Shown here one piece after another: positions 9,005 to 16,396 of a stretch of DNA of 64,000 nucleotides. How positions within the stretch are numbered: the stretch's first letter is position 1; every line of letters begins with the position of its first letter. A program made the position numbers and the translations under genes. The DNA lies in contig NC_080711.1 in the NCBI RefSeq assembly GCF_019097595.1, positions 17,067,428 to 17,131,427 on the forward strand. Reading direction: 5' to 3'. This DNA is from Hemibagrus wyckioides. Lineage: Eukaryota > Chordata > Actinopteri > Siluriformes > Bagridae. The notes under the pieces are model-generated. The model searched no databases, was not told where the DNA came from, and was given only the letters and a program-made list of their open reading frames with translations.

Positions 9005-10120
9005 TTTCTTCATTGCATTGCACAAAAAGATCAGACTTACCCTTCCCTGGCTGCTCACCCGTCCCTCACCCGTCCCTGTTTCTGTGTTCGCTTCTCCCCC
9101 GCGATGTCCCTTCAGACAGTCTTGTATCCAGTGGTCTGACTTTTCACACAGGAAACATCCACTCTGGAATCCAGGCTTGTCCATTCTTACTGGAAAAGCT
9201 TGGTTAAGAGCATCAGTCAGGCGCATTACTAAGTCTCTGTATTCAACAATCTCGGGGTTATTCCAGTTTACGTGATGAATCTGAATATTTCTCTCTGGCC
9301 AGTCAAAACGCAGGCGCGACACATCAACGCTGAGTTTTCCCATCATGAGGTGTCGCAGTTCATGGGTTGTGGGTCTGAATTCTCTGCAAAATCAGACCAG
9401 TTCATCACCGAACTTCTGACCTCTCACTTCTTTTGGATCTGGGAGTTGTTTCTGTGCATCTATGTGCATCTATGTCATTTGATCCCCATGGGCGATACAC
9501 AAGAAGCGGTCCTCCCTCTGGGCCAGCTACCTCGACCATAGGCATCTGAATGTCATCGGCTCTTGAGTGAGGCGATCCACGTCGGCCATCAGGAATGGCC
9601 TCGGCATCATGCTCATCGAGTGTGCTGGAAATTGAATTATCTGGTCTCGTTTCCTTCAGAATCCCCTTTTGCTTTCAGCCACGGGTGTGATAGCACAGAG
9701 GGGAGTAAGGGGAAGAGGCTCCAGGTCCTGTATAGCAGGGAGGAAGGCCCCACTCTGCTGCTGTGGATGGTTGAGGTGCGGAGGCATGCGGTTGGGGTGG
9801 TTGTCTGTGTCTCTTAGGTGGTGGTCTGGAAGGGCAGCTGTCCAGGTCTGGGTCTTTAAGAGATTTAGTACACTGAAGAGAGGAAGATTGAATGTTAGAC
9901 CCAGTCTACATTTCTTTGTTTTTTCTTGTAACTTTTCTCTCAACTTTTCTAATTGTCTTTCACTAAAACTACCTTTCTCTGGAAATCCACAGTCCATCAC
10001 CCACATATGATATCGTGATACAGAACCAGGCCCATAATTAGATATCATGAATTGAACATTAGGATGCTTACATGCCCTCAGGAAATCATCACACTTATCC
10101 TTACTTTCCCGACTACCCAT
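9005..10120 (-). pseudogene. Endogenous retrovirus gag relic (minus strand)
   Basis: The minus strand from 10120 starts MGSRESK, a Gag-type N-terminus with the Gly needed for myristoylation, followed by a matrix-like segment and a proline-rich stretch. A frame change then leads to MPMVEVAGPEGG and VYRPW, typical of the start of retroviral capsid (about 9545-9500). Another shift leads to the capsid-like FCREFRPTTHELRHL, then LSVDVSRLRFDW, and finally a nucleocapsid zinc knuckle CFLCEKSDHWIQDC near 9165-9120, which fits C-x2-C-x4-H-x4-C exactly. The capsid is much shorter than normal (most of its C-terminal domain is deleted). There is at least one frameshift and a TGA before FCREF. No protease, reverse transcriptase or envelope follows: the relic abuts the DDE transposon. 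It looks gamma/epsilon-like, as often seen in fish, but the genus cannot be fixed. Confidence 0.75.
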
Positions 10121-10786
10121 TGTCTGTGACAGTTCCTGTATTCTCTCAACAATCAGTCAACAGACAAACGCCTTATTTACCTCTTTTAGCCTGATTTTAA
10201 CTGCGCAGGTCACTCAGCTGTGCTCATCAGCACCAGCGACAGCTTTCCTCAAAGACGGCTGAAAGTACTTACAACATCAAAATATACCACAATAGTATAT
10301 GGTTGGTTCTCAGAAATATTCATGTAACTTTACCGGTTCCCAGAACCGTTGTCCAGAATCCAAGCTTAAATTGAAATGATTAATAAACTACACATGGACA
10401 CAAGGGTGCGAAGCAAAGCAAAGACATAAAAAAGGAATTTTTATATTGCCATGGCAAAAGGCATCTCAAACACAGTGCAATGAGATTAAACAGCAGAGAG
10501 GCAAGACCTGCTTTCATGGGTCCCCCTTATATACAACTTTTAGGTGCATCCTAAACCAAATGTATACGTGACCAACAGTATGAAACTTTTGTAGAATGGT
10601 ACATCTCACTTCAATAACAGGAGCTATAGCACATAGAAAGACAGGATATACTATGTTCTTGCATTCCACGAGTAGAGTTGCTCCTGGTACTGACAGCCAC
10701 CTGGTTAATATCTTCCTCTGCACACAGACACACACACATCAGAGTTCAAAATGTGTAACTTTTTCATGTTTGTTACTTACTTTGTT
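10121..10786 (-). other. Possible LTR and leader remnant upstream of the gag relic
   Basis: On the minus strand this region lies where a 5' LTR and leader should be. It contains a TATA-like GTTGTATATAAGGGG (near 10525-10540) that could be a U3 promoter, and a TGG-starting segment near 10340-10360 at a plausible primer-binding-site distance, but it does not match any tRNA 3' end that I recall. No duplicated LTR copy is present in the window to confirm the boundaries. A short CA tract lies at 10721-10738. The small open frames here show no domain. Confidence 0.3.
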
Positions 10787-10955
10787 TTTTCAGACAAACG
10801 AATGTGTGCAGCTGAATGGGGCAGTTTTCTTTGACTTTTTTCACGTTTGGGGTCAACTATGATATGAAATGTGATTGATTACTTTAAAATGCCAGAATTC
10901 ATGAGAAACATAGGAAAGTGATAAAAATATGAATTTTGGTATTTTTGGAATTCTC
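10787..10955 (+). repeat. Solitary truncated 375-bp satellite monomer (outlier 1)
   Basis: From TTTTTCAGACAAACGAATGT onward this is about 170 bp of the satellite that fills 17.58-64 kb, more than 6 kb away from it. It shares the GCAGCTGAATGGGGCAG form, seen in the array mostly at its left edge, and carries differences such as TCAACTATGATATGAAATG. Its 5' side starts abruptly at the TTTTTCAG position. Its 3' side stops after GAATTTTGGTATTTTTGG and runs straight into the snRNA-derived repeat. Confidence 0.9.
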
Positions 10956-11370
10956 AAGGCCAGACTAAGGATTGTAACGTGAATCCAGACCAAGGCCAAA
11001 AAGCCAGACCAGTGAACACAATAGATCCTAACTAAAAAGCCTGAGAAGAGATCCTACACAAACCCAATTCCATCTATTCTACTTCTCAAACCCAGTCAAA
11101 GGTTTGCGGACAGCCTCAGGCCAAACCTATACAGGCATGCATAAAGTCAAATAACCATCGGAGAAACACAATAATCGATGAGGGTAAGGCCGGCCTCTTG
11201 GGTTGGTTGAGTTGAGAAAGGGTGGGGAAAGGTTGACGAGCAACAACTGACAGTGGTGAGCAGAAGGAGGGGAAGATAGGCTAGGGAACAGAGCGGGTTG
11301 AATGCAGACATAATTTGGTAAGTAAGTCAGTAAATCAGTAATTTTTTCCCCTTCATTTTACATCAGAAAA

Positions 11371-11495
11371 TGGTGCAGCAAGCCTGGAAGTACTGCAATA
11401 CCAGGCTGTTTGGCGGAGAGGATGTAGCAAGCCCTTAGCTCTAAATATCTGTTTAATATAGAGGACATATCAGGTATTAAACTGATAAGACCAGA
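11371..11495 (-). pseudogene. U2 snRNA 3' part, degenerate
   Basis: The reverse complement reads CTTATCAGTTTAATACCTGA (stem-loop II region), then GGGCTTGCT and CCTGGTATTGCAGTACTTCC, ending just before the 3' end of U2. The Sm-site segment AUUUUUGG is not preserved. No U2 5' end is attached on this module. Confidence 0.85.
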
Positions 11496-11703
11496 ATTTT
11501 TTTTCAATCCAAATCCTACCCATATCCATACCGAACCATTCACCTTCTCAAGGCCAGACTAAGGATTGTAACGTGAACCCAGACCAAGGCCAAAAAGCCA
11601 GACCAGTGAACACAATAGATCCTAGCTAAAAAGCCTGAGAAGTGATCCTACACAAACTCCATTCCATCTATTCTCGTTCTCAAACCCAGTCAAAGCCCAA
11701 ACC
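11496..11703 (-). repeat. Inserted block of the U2 repeat (A-run end to TTCTCTGG end), U2 5' end lost
   Basis: The reverse complement of the TTCTCTGG..AAAAAAAA block seen whole at 12308-12528. It carries two homologous halves, each starting with a U2-5'-like stretch in complete copies; here the outer U2 5' end is missing because the orientation switches at 11703-11705. Confidence 0.75.
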
Positions 11704-11785
11704 AGCTGGGAGCCGGAAAAGGGGCTTGCTACGTCCGCTCCGCAGATGGGTCTGGTACTGCAGTACTTCCAGACTAGGTGCACCA
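11704..11785 (+). pseudogene. U2 snRNA 3' fragment
   Basis: Plus-strand piece AGCTGGGAGCCGGAAAAGGG through CTGGTACTGCAGTACTTCCA to GGTGCACCA, corresponding to U2 stem-loops III and IV. It is joined head-on to the reverse-oriented insert block, marking an inversion breakpoint. Confidence 0.85.
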
Positions 11786-12041
11786 TTATCTGATGTAAAA
11801 TGAATGAGAAAAAATTACTGAATTACTGATTTACTGACTTACTTACTTACTTACCAAATTATATATGCATTCAACCCGCCCTGTTACCTAGCCTATCTTC
11901 TGCTCACCACTGTCAGTTGTTGCTCGTCAACCTTTCCCCACCCTTTCTCCACTCAACCAACCCAAGGGGCCGGCCTTACACTCATCGAGCATTGTGTTTC
12001 TCCGACAAGGGTTTCCCGGTGCTGCTAGGCATTTTTTCTTT
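11786..12041 (+). repeat. U2-to-U5 intergenic spacer of the cluster
   Basis: The spacer contains a TGATGTAAAATGAATGAGA stretch just after U2, at the position of the snRNA 3' box (only loosely matching GTTTN0-3AAARNNAGA), then an ACTTACTTACTTAC microsatellite, GTTGCTCGTCAACC, and GGGGCCGGCCTTAC. The segment just before U5 (GTGTTTCTCCGACAAGGGTT) is the best conserved part of the spacer across copies, so it may be the old U5 promoter (PSE). That is inference. Confidence 0.6.
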
Positions 12042-12155
12042 ATAGCTCTCGTTTCTTGTAAGTCACACATAAATCTTTTGCCTTTGACTAAAGATTTCTG
12101 TGGAGCAGAACATCTATGTTGTATTTTTGTGAGTGTTGTTCTGGTAAAGCTGTGT
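12042..12155 (+). pseudogene. U5 snRNA-like copy, uninterrupted
   Basis: This copy is collinear with vertebrate U5: ATAGCTCTCGTTTCTTGTAA (5' stem), AAATCTTTTGCCTTTGACTA followed by AAGATTTCTGTGGAG (loop I and internal loop; the functional loop reads GCCUUUUAC), then GTATTTTTGTG, which preserves an Sm-type site AUUUUUG, and a 3' stem-loop GTTGTTCTGGTAAAGC. Loop I carries a T-to-G change, CCTTTGACT instead of CCTTTTACT. It has the best Sm site in the window, but the loop change and its setting among pseudogenes argue against a working gene. Confidence 0.8.
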
Positions 12156-12274
12156 ATGCTTCAATGTTAAATGGGTAGTTTCCAGGAGTTGGGTCTTATT
12201 TGGTTATGTGACTTTATGCATGTCTGTATAGGTATGGCCTGAGGCTGTCTGTTACGCAAAGAAGATAAAAGTTT
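12156..12274 (+). repeat. U5-to-U2 intergenic spacer of the cluster
   Basis: The recurrent 120-bp block TTCAATGTTAAATGGGTAG through ATAAAAGTTT, found between U5 and U2 in plus and minus copies. TTTATGCATG resembles an octamer-type element, and GCCTGAGGCTGTC lies about 50 bp before U2, where a PSE would be expected. Promoter activity is not shown. Confidence 0.55.
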
Positions 12275-12664
12275 ATTGCGTCTTGGAATTTTGGCTAAGA
12301 TCAAGTTTTCTCTGGTCTGGTTTTGGGCTTTTACTGGGTTTGAGAAGGAGAATAGATGGAATTGGGTTTGTGTAGGATCGCTTCTCAGGCTTTTTAGCTA
12401 GGCTCTATTGTGTTCACTGGTCTGGCTTTTTGGCCTTGGTCTGGGTTCACGTTACAATCCTTAGTCTGGCCTTGAGAAGGCGAATGGTTAGGTATGGATA
12501 TGGGTAGGATTTCGATTGAAAAAAAAAATCTGTTCTTATCAGTTTAATAACTGATACGTCCTCTTTGTTGAACAGATAATTAGAGCTGGGAGCCGGAAAA
12601 AGGGCTTGATACGGCCGCTCCGCGGATCGGCCTGGTATTGCAATACTCCCAGTCTTGGTACACC
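12275..12664 (+). pseudogene. U2 snRNA gene copy interrupted by a 220-bp A-tailed block
   Basis: Bases 12275-12307 match U2 nucleotides 1 to about 33 (ATTGCGTCTTGGAATTTTGG then CTAAGATCAAG). At 12528 the match resumes with ATCTGTTCTTATCAGTTTAA and continues through stem-loops II to IV (GGTATTGCAATACTCC) to the 3' end. The GUAGUA branch-site-recognition hexamer falls exactly at the break and is lost. The interrupting block ends in an A-run (12519-12528), as in a retrotransposed insertion. The block itself contains a second U2-5'-like stretch at 12377-12408 (ATCGCTTCTCAGGCTTTTTA). The Sm site is also degraded (ATAATTAGAG in place of AUUUUUGG). It is non-functional as U2. Confidence 0.85.
12308..12527 (+). 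mobile_element. A-tailed insert in U2, built of two homologous halves
   Basis: Half 1 (12308-12376) starts TTCTCTGGTCTGGTTTTGGG and ends TTGAGAAGGAGAATAGATGG..TGTAGG. Half 2 (12377-12518) begins with a U2-5'-like stretch, then GTTCACTGGTCTGGC, and ends TTGAGAAGGCGAATGGTTAG..GGGTAGG. The parallel order shows an internal tandem duplication that includes the U2 5' end. A poly(A) junction on the U2 3' side is what a U2-targeting non-LTR retrotransposon (the Keno group in fish is the known example) would leave, but no reverse transcriptase is present to prove it. Confidence 0.55.
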
Positions 12665-12802
12665 ATTTACTGATGTAAAATGAAGGAGACAAAATTACTG
12701 ACTTACTTAATTACCAAATTATATCTGCATTCACCCCGCCCTGTTCCCTAGCCTATCTTCACCTCCTTCTGCTCACCGCTGTCAGTTGTTGCTCGTCAAC
12801 CT

Positions 12803-12913
12803 TTTTGCACATGTTTGGGGTCAACTATGATATGAAATGTGATTAATTACATTAAATTGCCAAAATTCATAAGAAACATAGGAAAGTGATAAAAAAAGAA
12901 TTTTGTTACTTTT
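12803..12913 (+). repeat. Solitary truncated 375-bp satellite monomer (outlier 2)
   Basis: CACATGTTTGGGGTCAACTA through CATAAGAAACATAGGAAAGT to GAATTTTG is the AT-rich tail portion of the satellite monomer. It sits between a plus-oriented spacer and a minus-oriented insert block. Its right junction (GAATTTTG.. into TCTTCTCAAGGCCAGAC) matches that of outlier 1, so both descend from one joining event. Confidence 0.9.
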
Positions 12914-13042
12914 AGTCTTCTCAAGGCCAGACCAAGTATTGTAACGTGAACACAGACCACGGCCAATAAGACAGACCAGTGAACACAATAGATCCTAGCG
13001 AAAAAGCCTGAGACGCGATCGTACACAAATCCCATTCCATCT
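12914..13042 (-). repeat. U2-insert block half, reverse orientation
   Basis: CTCAAGGCCAGACCAAGTAT to GATCCTAGCGAAAAAGCCTG is the reverse complement of half 2 of the insert. It is followed directly by a shortened U5-U2 spacer starting AGACCCAACTGCTGG, so the U2 5' end is deleted here. Confidence 0.7.
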
Positions 13043-13080
13043 AGACCCAACTGCTGGAAATTACCCATTTACCATTGAAG

Positions 13081-13455
13081 CATACACAGCCTTGCCAGAG
13101 CAAAACTCACAACAATACATGAAAGTCATTGATGTTCCTCTCCACGGAAATCTTTAGTAAAAGGCAAAAGATTTTTTTTTTTTTCTTCGGCTTGTACTCC
13201 CTCAGCCTCTTGTTGTCTGTTTACTATTTATTTGTATTTGGGGTTTGTCTTTTTGTTGCATAAGTGTGATGTCTTTGTTTTCCTTCATAGAATGTCTGGG
13301 GTTTTTTTAGTTCCAATTGCTAATGTAAGGGTATATGGGTGTTGGTGGCGGGTAGGGAGCGATGTAGAGAAGGATTGTCATTTTTTGGGGACTGATTAGA
13401 AATGTGTTGAAAAGGTAAACAATTCATGAATAACTGAAAAGAAACCAGAGCTGTA
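13081..13455 (-). pseudogene. U5 snRNA copy interrupted by a 250-bp poly(A)-tailed insert
   Basis: On the minus strand the U5 5' end (AGCTCTGGTTTCTTTTCAG..TTCATGAAT, 13455-13422) is separated by the insert 13421-13172 from the rest of U5 at 13171-13081 (CTTTTGCCTTTTACTAAAGA, TTTCCGTGGAGAGGAAC, then the 3' stem). Loop I itself (GCCTTTTAC) is intact and lies immediately after the insert's A-run. The Sm-site region reads GATGTATTGTTGTGAG on the minus strand, so it is degraded. Confidence 0.85.
13172..13421 (-). mobile_element. Poly(A)-tailed retroelement 3' end inserted in U5 (copy 1)
   Basis: Read in U5 sense (minus), the insert begins TGTTTACCTTTTCAACACAT, contains an AATAAA signal within CAAATACAAATAAATAG, and ends GCCGAAG followed by a run of about 15 A directly before U5 loop I. 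A downstream polyadenylation signal and A-tail, with no terminal inverted repeats, indicate an LINE or SINE-type insertion truncated at its 5' end. No coding motif fits in 250 bp. The same insert is present at 15552-15814 at the identical U5 position. Confidence 0.75.
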
Positions 13456-13711
13456 AAGAAAAAAGAACACGCAGCACCCGGAAACCCTTGTCGGAGAAAC
13501 ACAATGCTCGATGAGCGTAAGGCCAGCCCCTTTTTTGGGTTGAGCAGAAAAAGGGTGGGGAAAGGTTGACGAGCAACAACTGACAGTGGTGAGCAGAACG
13601 AGGCAAAGATAGGCTAGGGAACAGGGCGGGTTGAATGCAGACATAATTTGTTTAGTAAGTAAGTAAGTAAGTAAGTCAGTAATTTTTTCTCTTTCATTTT
13701 ACATCATAAAA
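13456..13711 (-). repeat. U2-to-U5 spacer, reverse orientation
   Basis: Reverse complement of the spacer at 11786-12041, with a longer (GTAA)n tract (GTAAGTAAGTAAGTAAGTAAG at 13655-13675). Confidence 0.75.
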
Positions 13712-14102
13712 TGGTGCACCAAGCCTGGAAGTACCGCAATACCAGGCCGATCCGCAGAGCGGATGTAGCAAGCCCCTTTTCCGGGTCCCAGCTCTAAAAA
13801 TCTGATTAATATAGAGAACGTATCAGATATTAAACTGATAAGAACCGATTTTTTTTCTCAATCCAAATCCTTTACATATCCATACCTAACCATTCGCCTT
13901 CTCAAGGCCAGACTAAAGATTGTGACGTGAACCCAGACCAAGGCCAAAAAACCAGACCACTGAACACAATAGATCCTAGCTAAAAAGCCTGAGAAATGAT
14001 CCTACACAAACCCCATCCCATCTATTCTCCTTCTCTAACCCAGTCAAAGCTCAAAACCAGATCAGAGAACACTTGATCTTAGCCCAAAGGGCAAGAAGCA
14101 AT
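13712..14102 (-). pseudogene. U2 snRNA gene copy interrupted by the A-tailed block (minus strand)
   Basis: The U2 5' end is at 14102-14070 (reverse complement ATTGCTTCTTGCCCTTTGGG then CTAAGATCAAGTG). The insert occupies 14069-13850. The U2 3' part is at 13849-13712 (ATCGGTTCTTATCAGTTTAA to GGTGCACCAT). It has the same architecture and the same loss of GUAGUA as the plus-strand copy at 12275-12664, which shows that the interrupted form, not an intact U2, was the unit that multiplied. Confidence 0.85.
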
Positions 14103-14218
14103 AAACTTTTGTCTCCTTTGCGTAACGGACAGCCTCAGGCCAAACCTATACAGGCATGCATAAAGTCACACAACCTAATAAGACCCAACTACTAGAAACT
14201 ACCCATTTAACATTGAAG
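14103..14218 (-). repeat. U5-to-U2 spacer, reverse orientation
   Basis: Contains GACAGCCTCAGGC and CATGCATAAAGTCA, the reverse complements of the conserved spacer motifs. Confidence 0.75.
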
Positions 14219-14349
14219 CATACACAGCTTTACAAGAGCAAAACTCCCAAAAGTACATCAAACTCATTGATTATCCCCTCCACTTAAATCTTTAATAAAA
14301 AGCAAAACATTCATGATTCATGCATGACTGAATAGAAATTAGAGGTATA
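14219..14349 (-). pseudogene. U5 snRNA-like copy without the large insert
   Basis: A minus-strand copy from ATACCTCTAATTTC (5' end near 14349) to GCTGTGTATG. At the position where two other copies carry the 250-bp insert there is only about 10 extra bases (CATTCATGATT-type, near 14309-14319). This is either pre-insertion sequence with a small duplication or a scar. Loop I is changed (TTTTTATTAAAG). Confidence 0.75.
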
Positions 14350-14620
14350 GGGAAAGAAAAAGAAAGAAAAGAAAAAAAAAAAGCAGCACAGGGAAACCCT
14401 TGTCGGAGAAACACAATGCTCGATGAGGGTAAGGCCGGCCCCTTTTTTCAGTTGAGTGGAAAAAGGGTGGGGAAAGGTTGACGAGCAACAACTGACAGTG
14501 GTGAGCAGAACGAGACAAAGATAGGCTAGGGAACAGGGCGGGTTGAATGCACACATAATTTGTTTAGTAAGTAAGAAAGTAAGTCAGTAAGTTTTTCCTC
14601 TTTCATTTTACATCAGAAAA
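14350..14620 (-). repeat. U2-to-U5 spacer, reverse orientation
   Basis: Same spacer as above, with an A-rich AAAGAAAGAAAAGAAAAAA tract at its U5 side and GACGAGCAACAACTGACAG in the middle. Confidence 0.75.
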
Positions 14621-14714
14621 TGGTGCACCAAGCCTGGAAGTACTGCAATACCAGGCCGATCCGCAGAGCGGATGTAGCAAGCCCCTTTTCCGGGTCCCAG
14701 CTCTAAAAATCTGA
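14621..14714 (-). pseudogene. U2 3' fragment, truncated
   Basis: Stem-loops III-IV of U2 in reverse, ending at CTCTAAAAATCTGAT. The stem-loop II portion is deleted and the insert block follows directly. Confidence 0.85.
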
Positions 14715-14806
14715 TCCAAATTCTTCACATATCCATACCTAACCATTCGCCTTCTCAAGGCCAGACTAAAGATTGTAACGTGAACCCAGAGAAATGATCC
14801 TACACA
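14715..14806 (-). repeat. Shortened U2-insert block, reverse orientation
   Basis: An internal deletion joins GTGAACCCAGA to GAAATGATCC. The block then meets plus-oriented U5 sequence at an inversion junction (TACACAAAATCAATTAG). Confidence 0.7.
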
Positions 14807-14857
14807 AAATCAATTAGTTTGATGTATTTTGGTGAGCTTTGCTCTGGCAAAGCTATG
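14807..14857 (+). pseudogene. U5 3' fragment
   Basis: AATCAATTAGTTTGATGTAT then TTTGGTGAGCTTTGCTCTGG holds a degraded Sm site (ATTTTGG) and the U5 3' stem-loop. The 5' two thirds of U5 are missing. Confidence 0.75.
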
Positions 14858-14977
14858 TATGCTTCAATGTTAAATGGGTAGTTTCCAGTACTTGGGTCTT
14901 ATTTCATTACGTGACTTTATGCATGCCTGTATAGGTTTGGCCTGAGGCTGTCCGTTCAGCAGAAGAGATAAAAGTTT

Positions 14978-15010
14978 ATTGCTTCTCGGCCTTTTGGCTA
15001 AGATCAAGTG
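14978..15010 (+). pseudogene. U2 snRNA 5' end, near-perfect
   Basis: ATTGCTTCTCGGCCTTTTGG then CTAAGATCAAGTG differs from the vertebrate U2 5' end by one base (ATCGC to ATTGC). The following sequence is the insert block (TTCTCTGGTC), not GUAGUA, so only stem I and the region before the branch-site recognition sequence are present. Confidence 0.9.
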
Positions 15011-15122
15011 TTCTCTGGTCTTGCTTTGGGCTGTGACTGTATTCACATTGCACTTCTTAGTCTGCCTTTGAGAAGGCGAGTGTGACGGAAAGGATATAAA
15101 AAAAAAGAAAGAAAAGAAAAAA
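15011..15122 (+). repeat. Single-unit insert block with A-rich tail
   Basis: A monomeric version of the U2 insert (TTCTCTGGTCTTGCTTTGGG to GACGGAAAGGATAT), ending in AAAAAAAAAGAAAGAAAAGA. Here the U2 3' part does not follow; the pre-U5 spacer does. Confidence 0.7.
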
Positions 15123-15210
15123 GGGGCCGGCCTTACCATCATTGAGCATTGTGTTTCTCCGACAAGGGTTTCCTGGTGCTGCTCACCTCTTTTTTTTAAT
15201 TTTTTTTTAT
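15123..15210 (+). repeat. Pre-U5 spacer
   Basis: GGGGCCGGCCTTACCATCAT through GTGTTTCTCCGACAAGGGTT, the conserved segment before each U5 copy. Confidence 0.65.
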
Positions 15211-15260
15211 AAAGCTCTGGTTTCTTTTAAGTCAAGGTTAAATCTTTGTCGGTTTACTAA
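15211..15260 (+). pseudogene. U5 5' fragment
   Basis: AAAGCTCTGGTTTCTTTTAA to TTTACTAA covers the 5' stem and part of loop I. The rest is replaced by a reverse-oriented insert block. Confidence 0.75.
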
Positions 15261-15430
15261 GGTCTTCTCAAGGCCAGACCAAGTATTGTAACATGAACAC
15301 AGACCACGGCCAATAAGACAGACCAGTGAACACAGACCACGGCCAATAAGACAGTCCAGTGAACACAATAGATCCTAGCAAAAAAGCCTGAGAAGCGATC
15401 CTACACAAACCCCATTCTATCTAGACCCAA
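15261..15430 (-). repeat. U2-insert block half, reverse, with internal 40-bp duplication
   Basis: The stretch CAGTGAACACAGACCACGGC followed by CAATAAGACAG is present twice in direct order (15290-15360). Confidence 0.75.
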
Positions 15431-15460
15431 CTCCTGGAATCTACCCATTTACCATTGAAG

Positions 15461-15848
15461 CATACACAGCCTTGCCAGAGCAAAACTCACAACAATACAT
15501 CAAAGTCATTGATGTTCCTCTCCATGGAAATTTTTAGTAAAAAGCAAAAGATTTTTTTTTTTCTTCGGCTTGTACTCCCTCAGCCTCTTGTTGTCTGTTT
15601 ACTATTTATTTGTATTTGAGGTTTGTCTTTTTGTTGTGTGTTTTTGCGATTGTGTAAGTGTGACGTCTCTGTTTTCCTTCATAGAATGTCCAGGTTTTTT
15701 AGTTCCAATTACTATTGTAAGGGTATATGGGTGTTTGGTGGGGGATAGGGAGCAATGGGGAGAAGGATTGTCATTTTTTGGGGACTGATTGGAAATGTGT
15801 TGAAAAGGCAAACGATTCATGAGTGACTAAAGAGAAAACAGAGCCATG
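15461..15848 (-). pseudogene. U5 snRNA copy interrupted by the poly(A)-tailed insert (second instance)
   Basis: Same layout as 13081-13455: U5 3' part at 15551-15461, insert at 15814-15552, U5 5' part at 15848-15815 (GGCTCTGTTTTCTCTTTAGT). Insert and target position are identical, with only point and small indel differences, so the two are probably duplicates of one insertion. Confidence 0.85.
15552..15814 (-). mobile_element. Poly(A)-tailed retroelement 3' end inserted in U5 (copy 2)
   Basis: Related to 13172-13421 along its length. It carries about 13 additional bases (GTGTTTTTGCGATT region near 15636-15650) and a slightly shorter A-run. The AATAAA signal is preserved on the minus strand. 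Confidence 0.75.
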
Positions 15849-16100
15849 AAGGAAAAAAAAATTCGAGCAGTACCCAGAATCCCTTGTCGGAGAAACACAA
15901 TGCTCTATGAGGGTAAGGCCGGCCCCTTTTATGGGTTGAGCGGAAAAAAGGGAGGGGAAAGGTTGACGAGCAACAACTGACAGTGGTGAGCAGAACGAGG
16001 CAAAGATTGGCTAGGGAACAGGGCGGGTTGAATGCAGACATAATTTGTTTAGTAAGTAAGTAAGTCAGTAATTTTTTCTCTTTTATTTTACATCAGAAAA
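15849..16100 (-). repeat. U2-to-U5 spacer, reverse orientation
   Basis: Reverse complement of the spacer, with GTAAGTAAGTAAGTCAG near 16052. Confidence 0.75.
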
Positions 16101-16238
16101 TGGTGCACCAAGCCTGGAAGTACTGCAATACCAGGCCGATCTGCAGAGCGGATGTAGCAAGCCCCTTTTCCGGGTCCCAGCTCTAAAAATCTGATTAATA
16201 CAAAGAATGTATCAGATATTAAACTGATAAGAACCGAT
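16101..16238 (-). pseudogene. U2 snRNA 3' part, degenerate
   Basis: Full 3' part from stem-loop II to the 3' end, in reverse. It is followed by the insert block (16239-16396). Its own U2 5' end is lost at the inversion junction that follows. Confidence 0.85.
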
Positions 16239-16396
16239 TTTTTTTCTCAATCCAAATCCTTCACATATCCATACCTAACCATTCGCCTTCTCAAGGCCAG
16301 ACTAAAGATTGTAACGTGAACCCAGACCAAGGCCAAAAAGCCAGACCAGTGAACACAATAGATCCTAGCTAAAAAGCCTGAGAAATGATCCTACAC
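16239..16396 (-). repeat. U2-insert block, reverse, ending at inversion junction
   Basis: Ends GAGAAATGATCCTACACAAA, the same breakpoint sequence as at 14790-14808. Confidence 0.75.

Noticed and set aside
10340..10360. Retroviral primer-binding site
   Set aside because: TGGATTCTGGACAACGG starts with TGG at a suitable place but does not match a tRNA 3' end that I recognise, so it is only mentioned under the possible LTR region.
11290..11330. U1-like Sm site (GCAGACATAATTTG) in the U2-U5 spacer
   Set aside because: The short similarity to the U1 segment around its Sm site is not supported by any other part of U1 nearby.
12042..12155. Functional U5 gene
   Set aside because: The Sm site is good, but invariant loop I is changed (CCTTTGACT) and all neighbouring units are defective.
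14978..15010. Functional U2 gene
   Set aside because: Only the first 33 nucleotides are present; the branch-site-recognition sequence and all downstream stems are missing.
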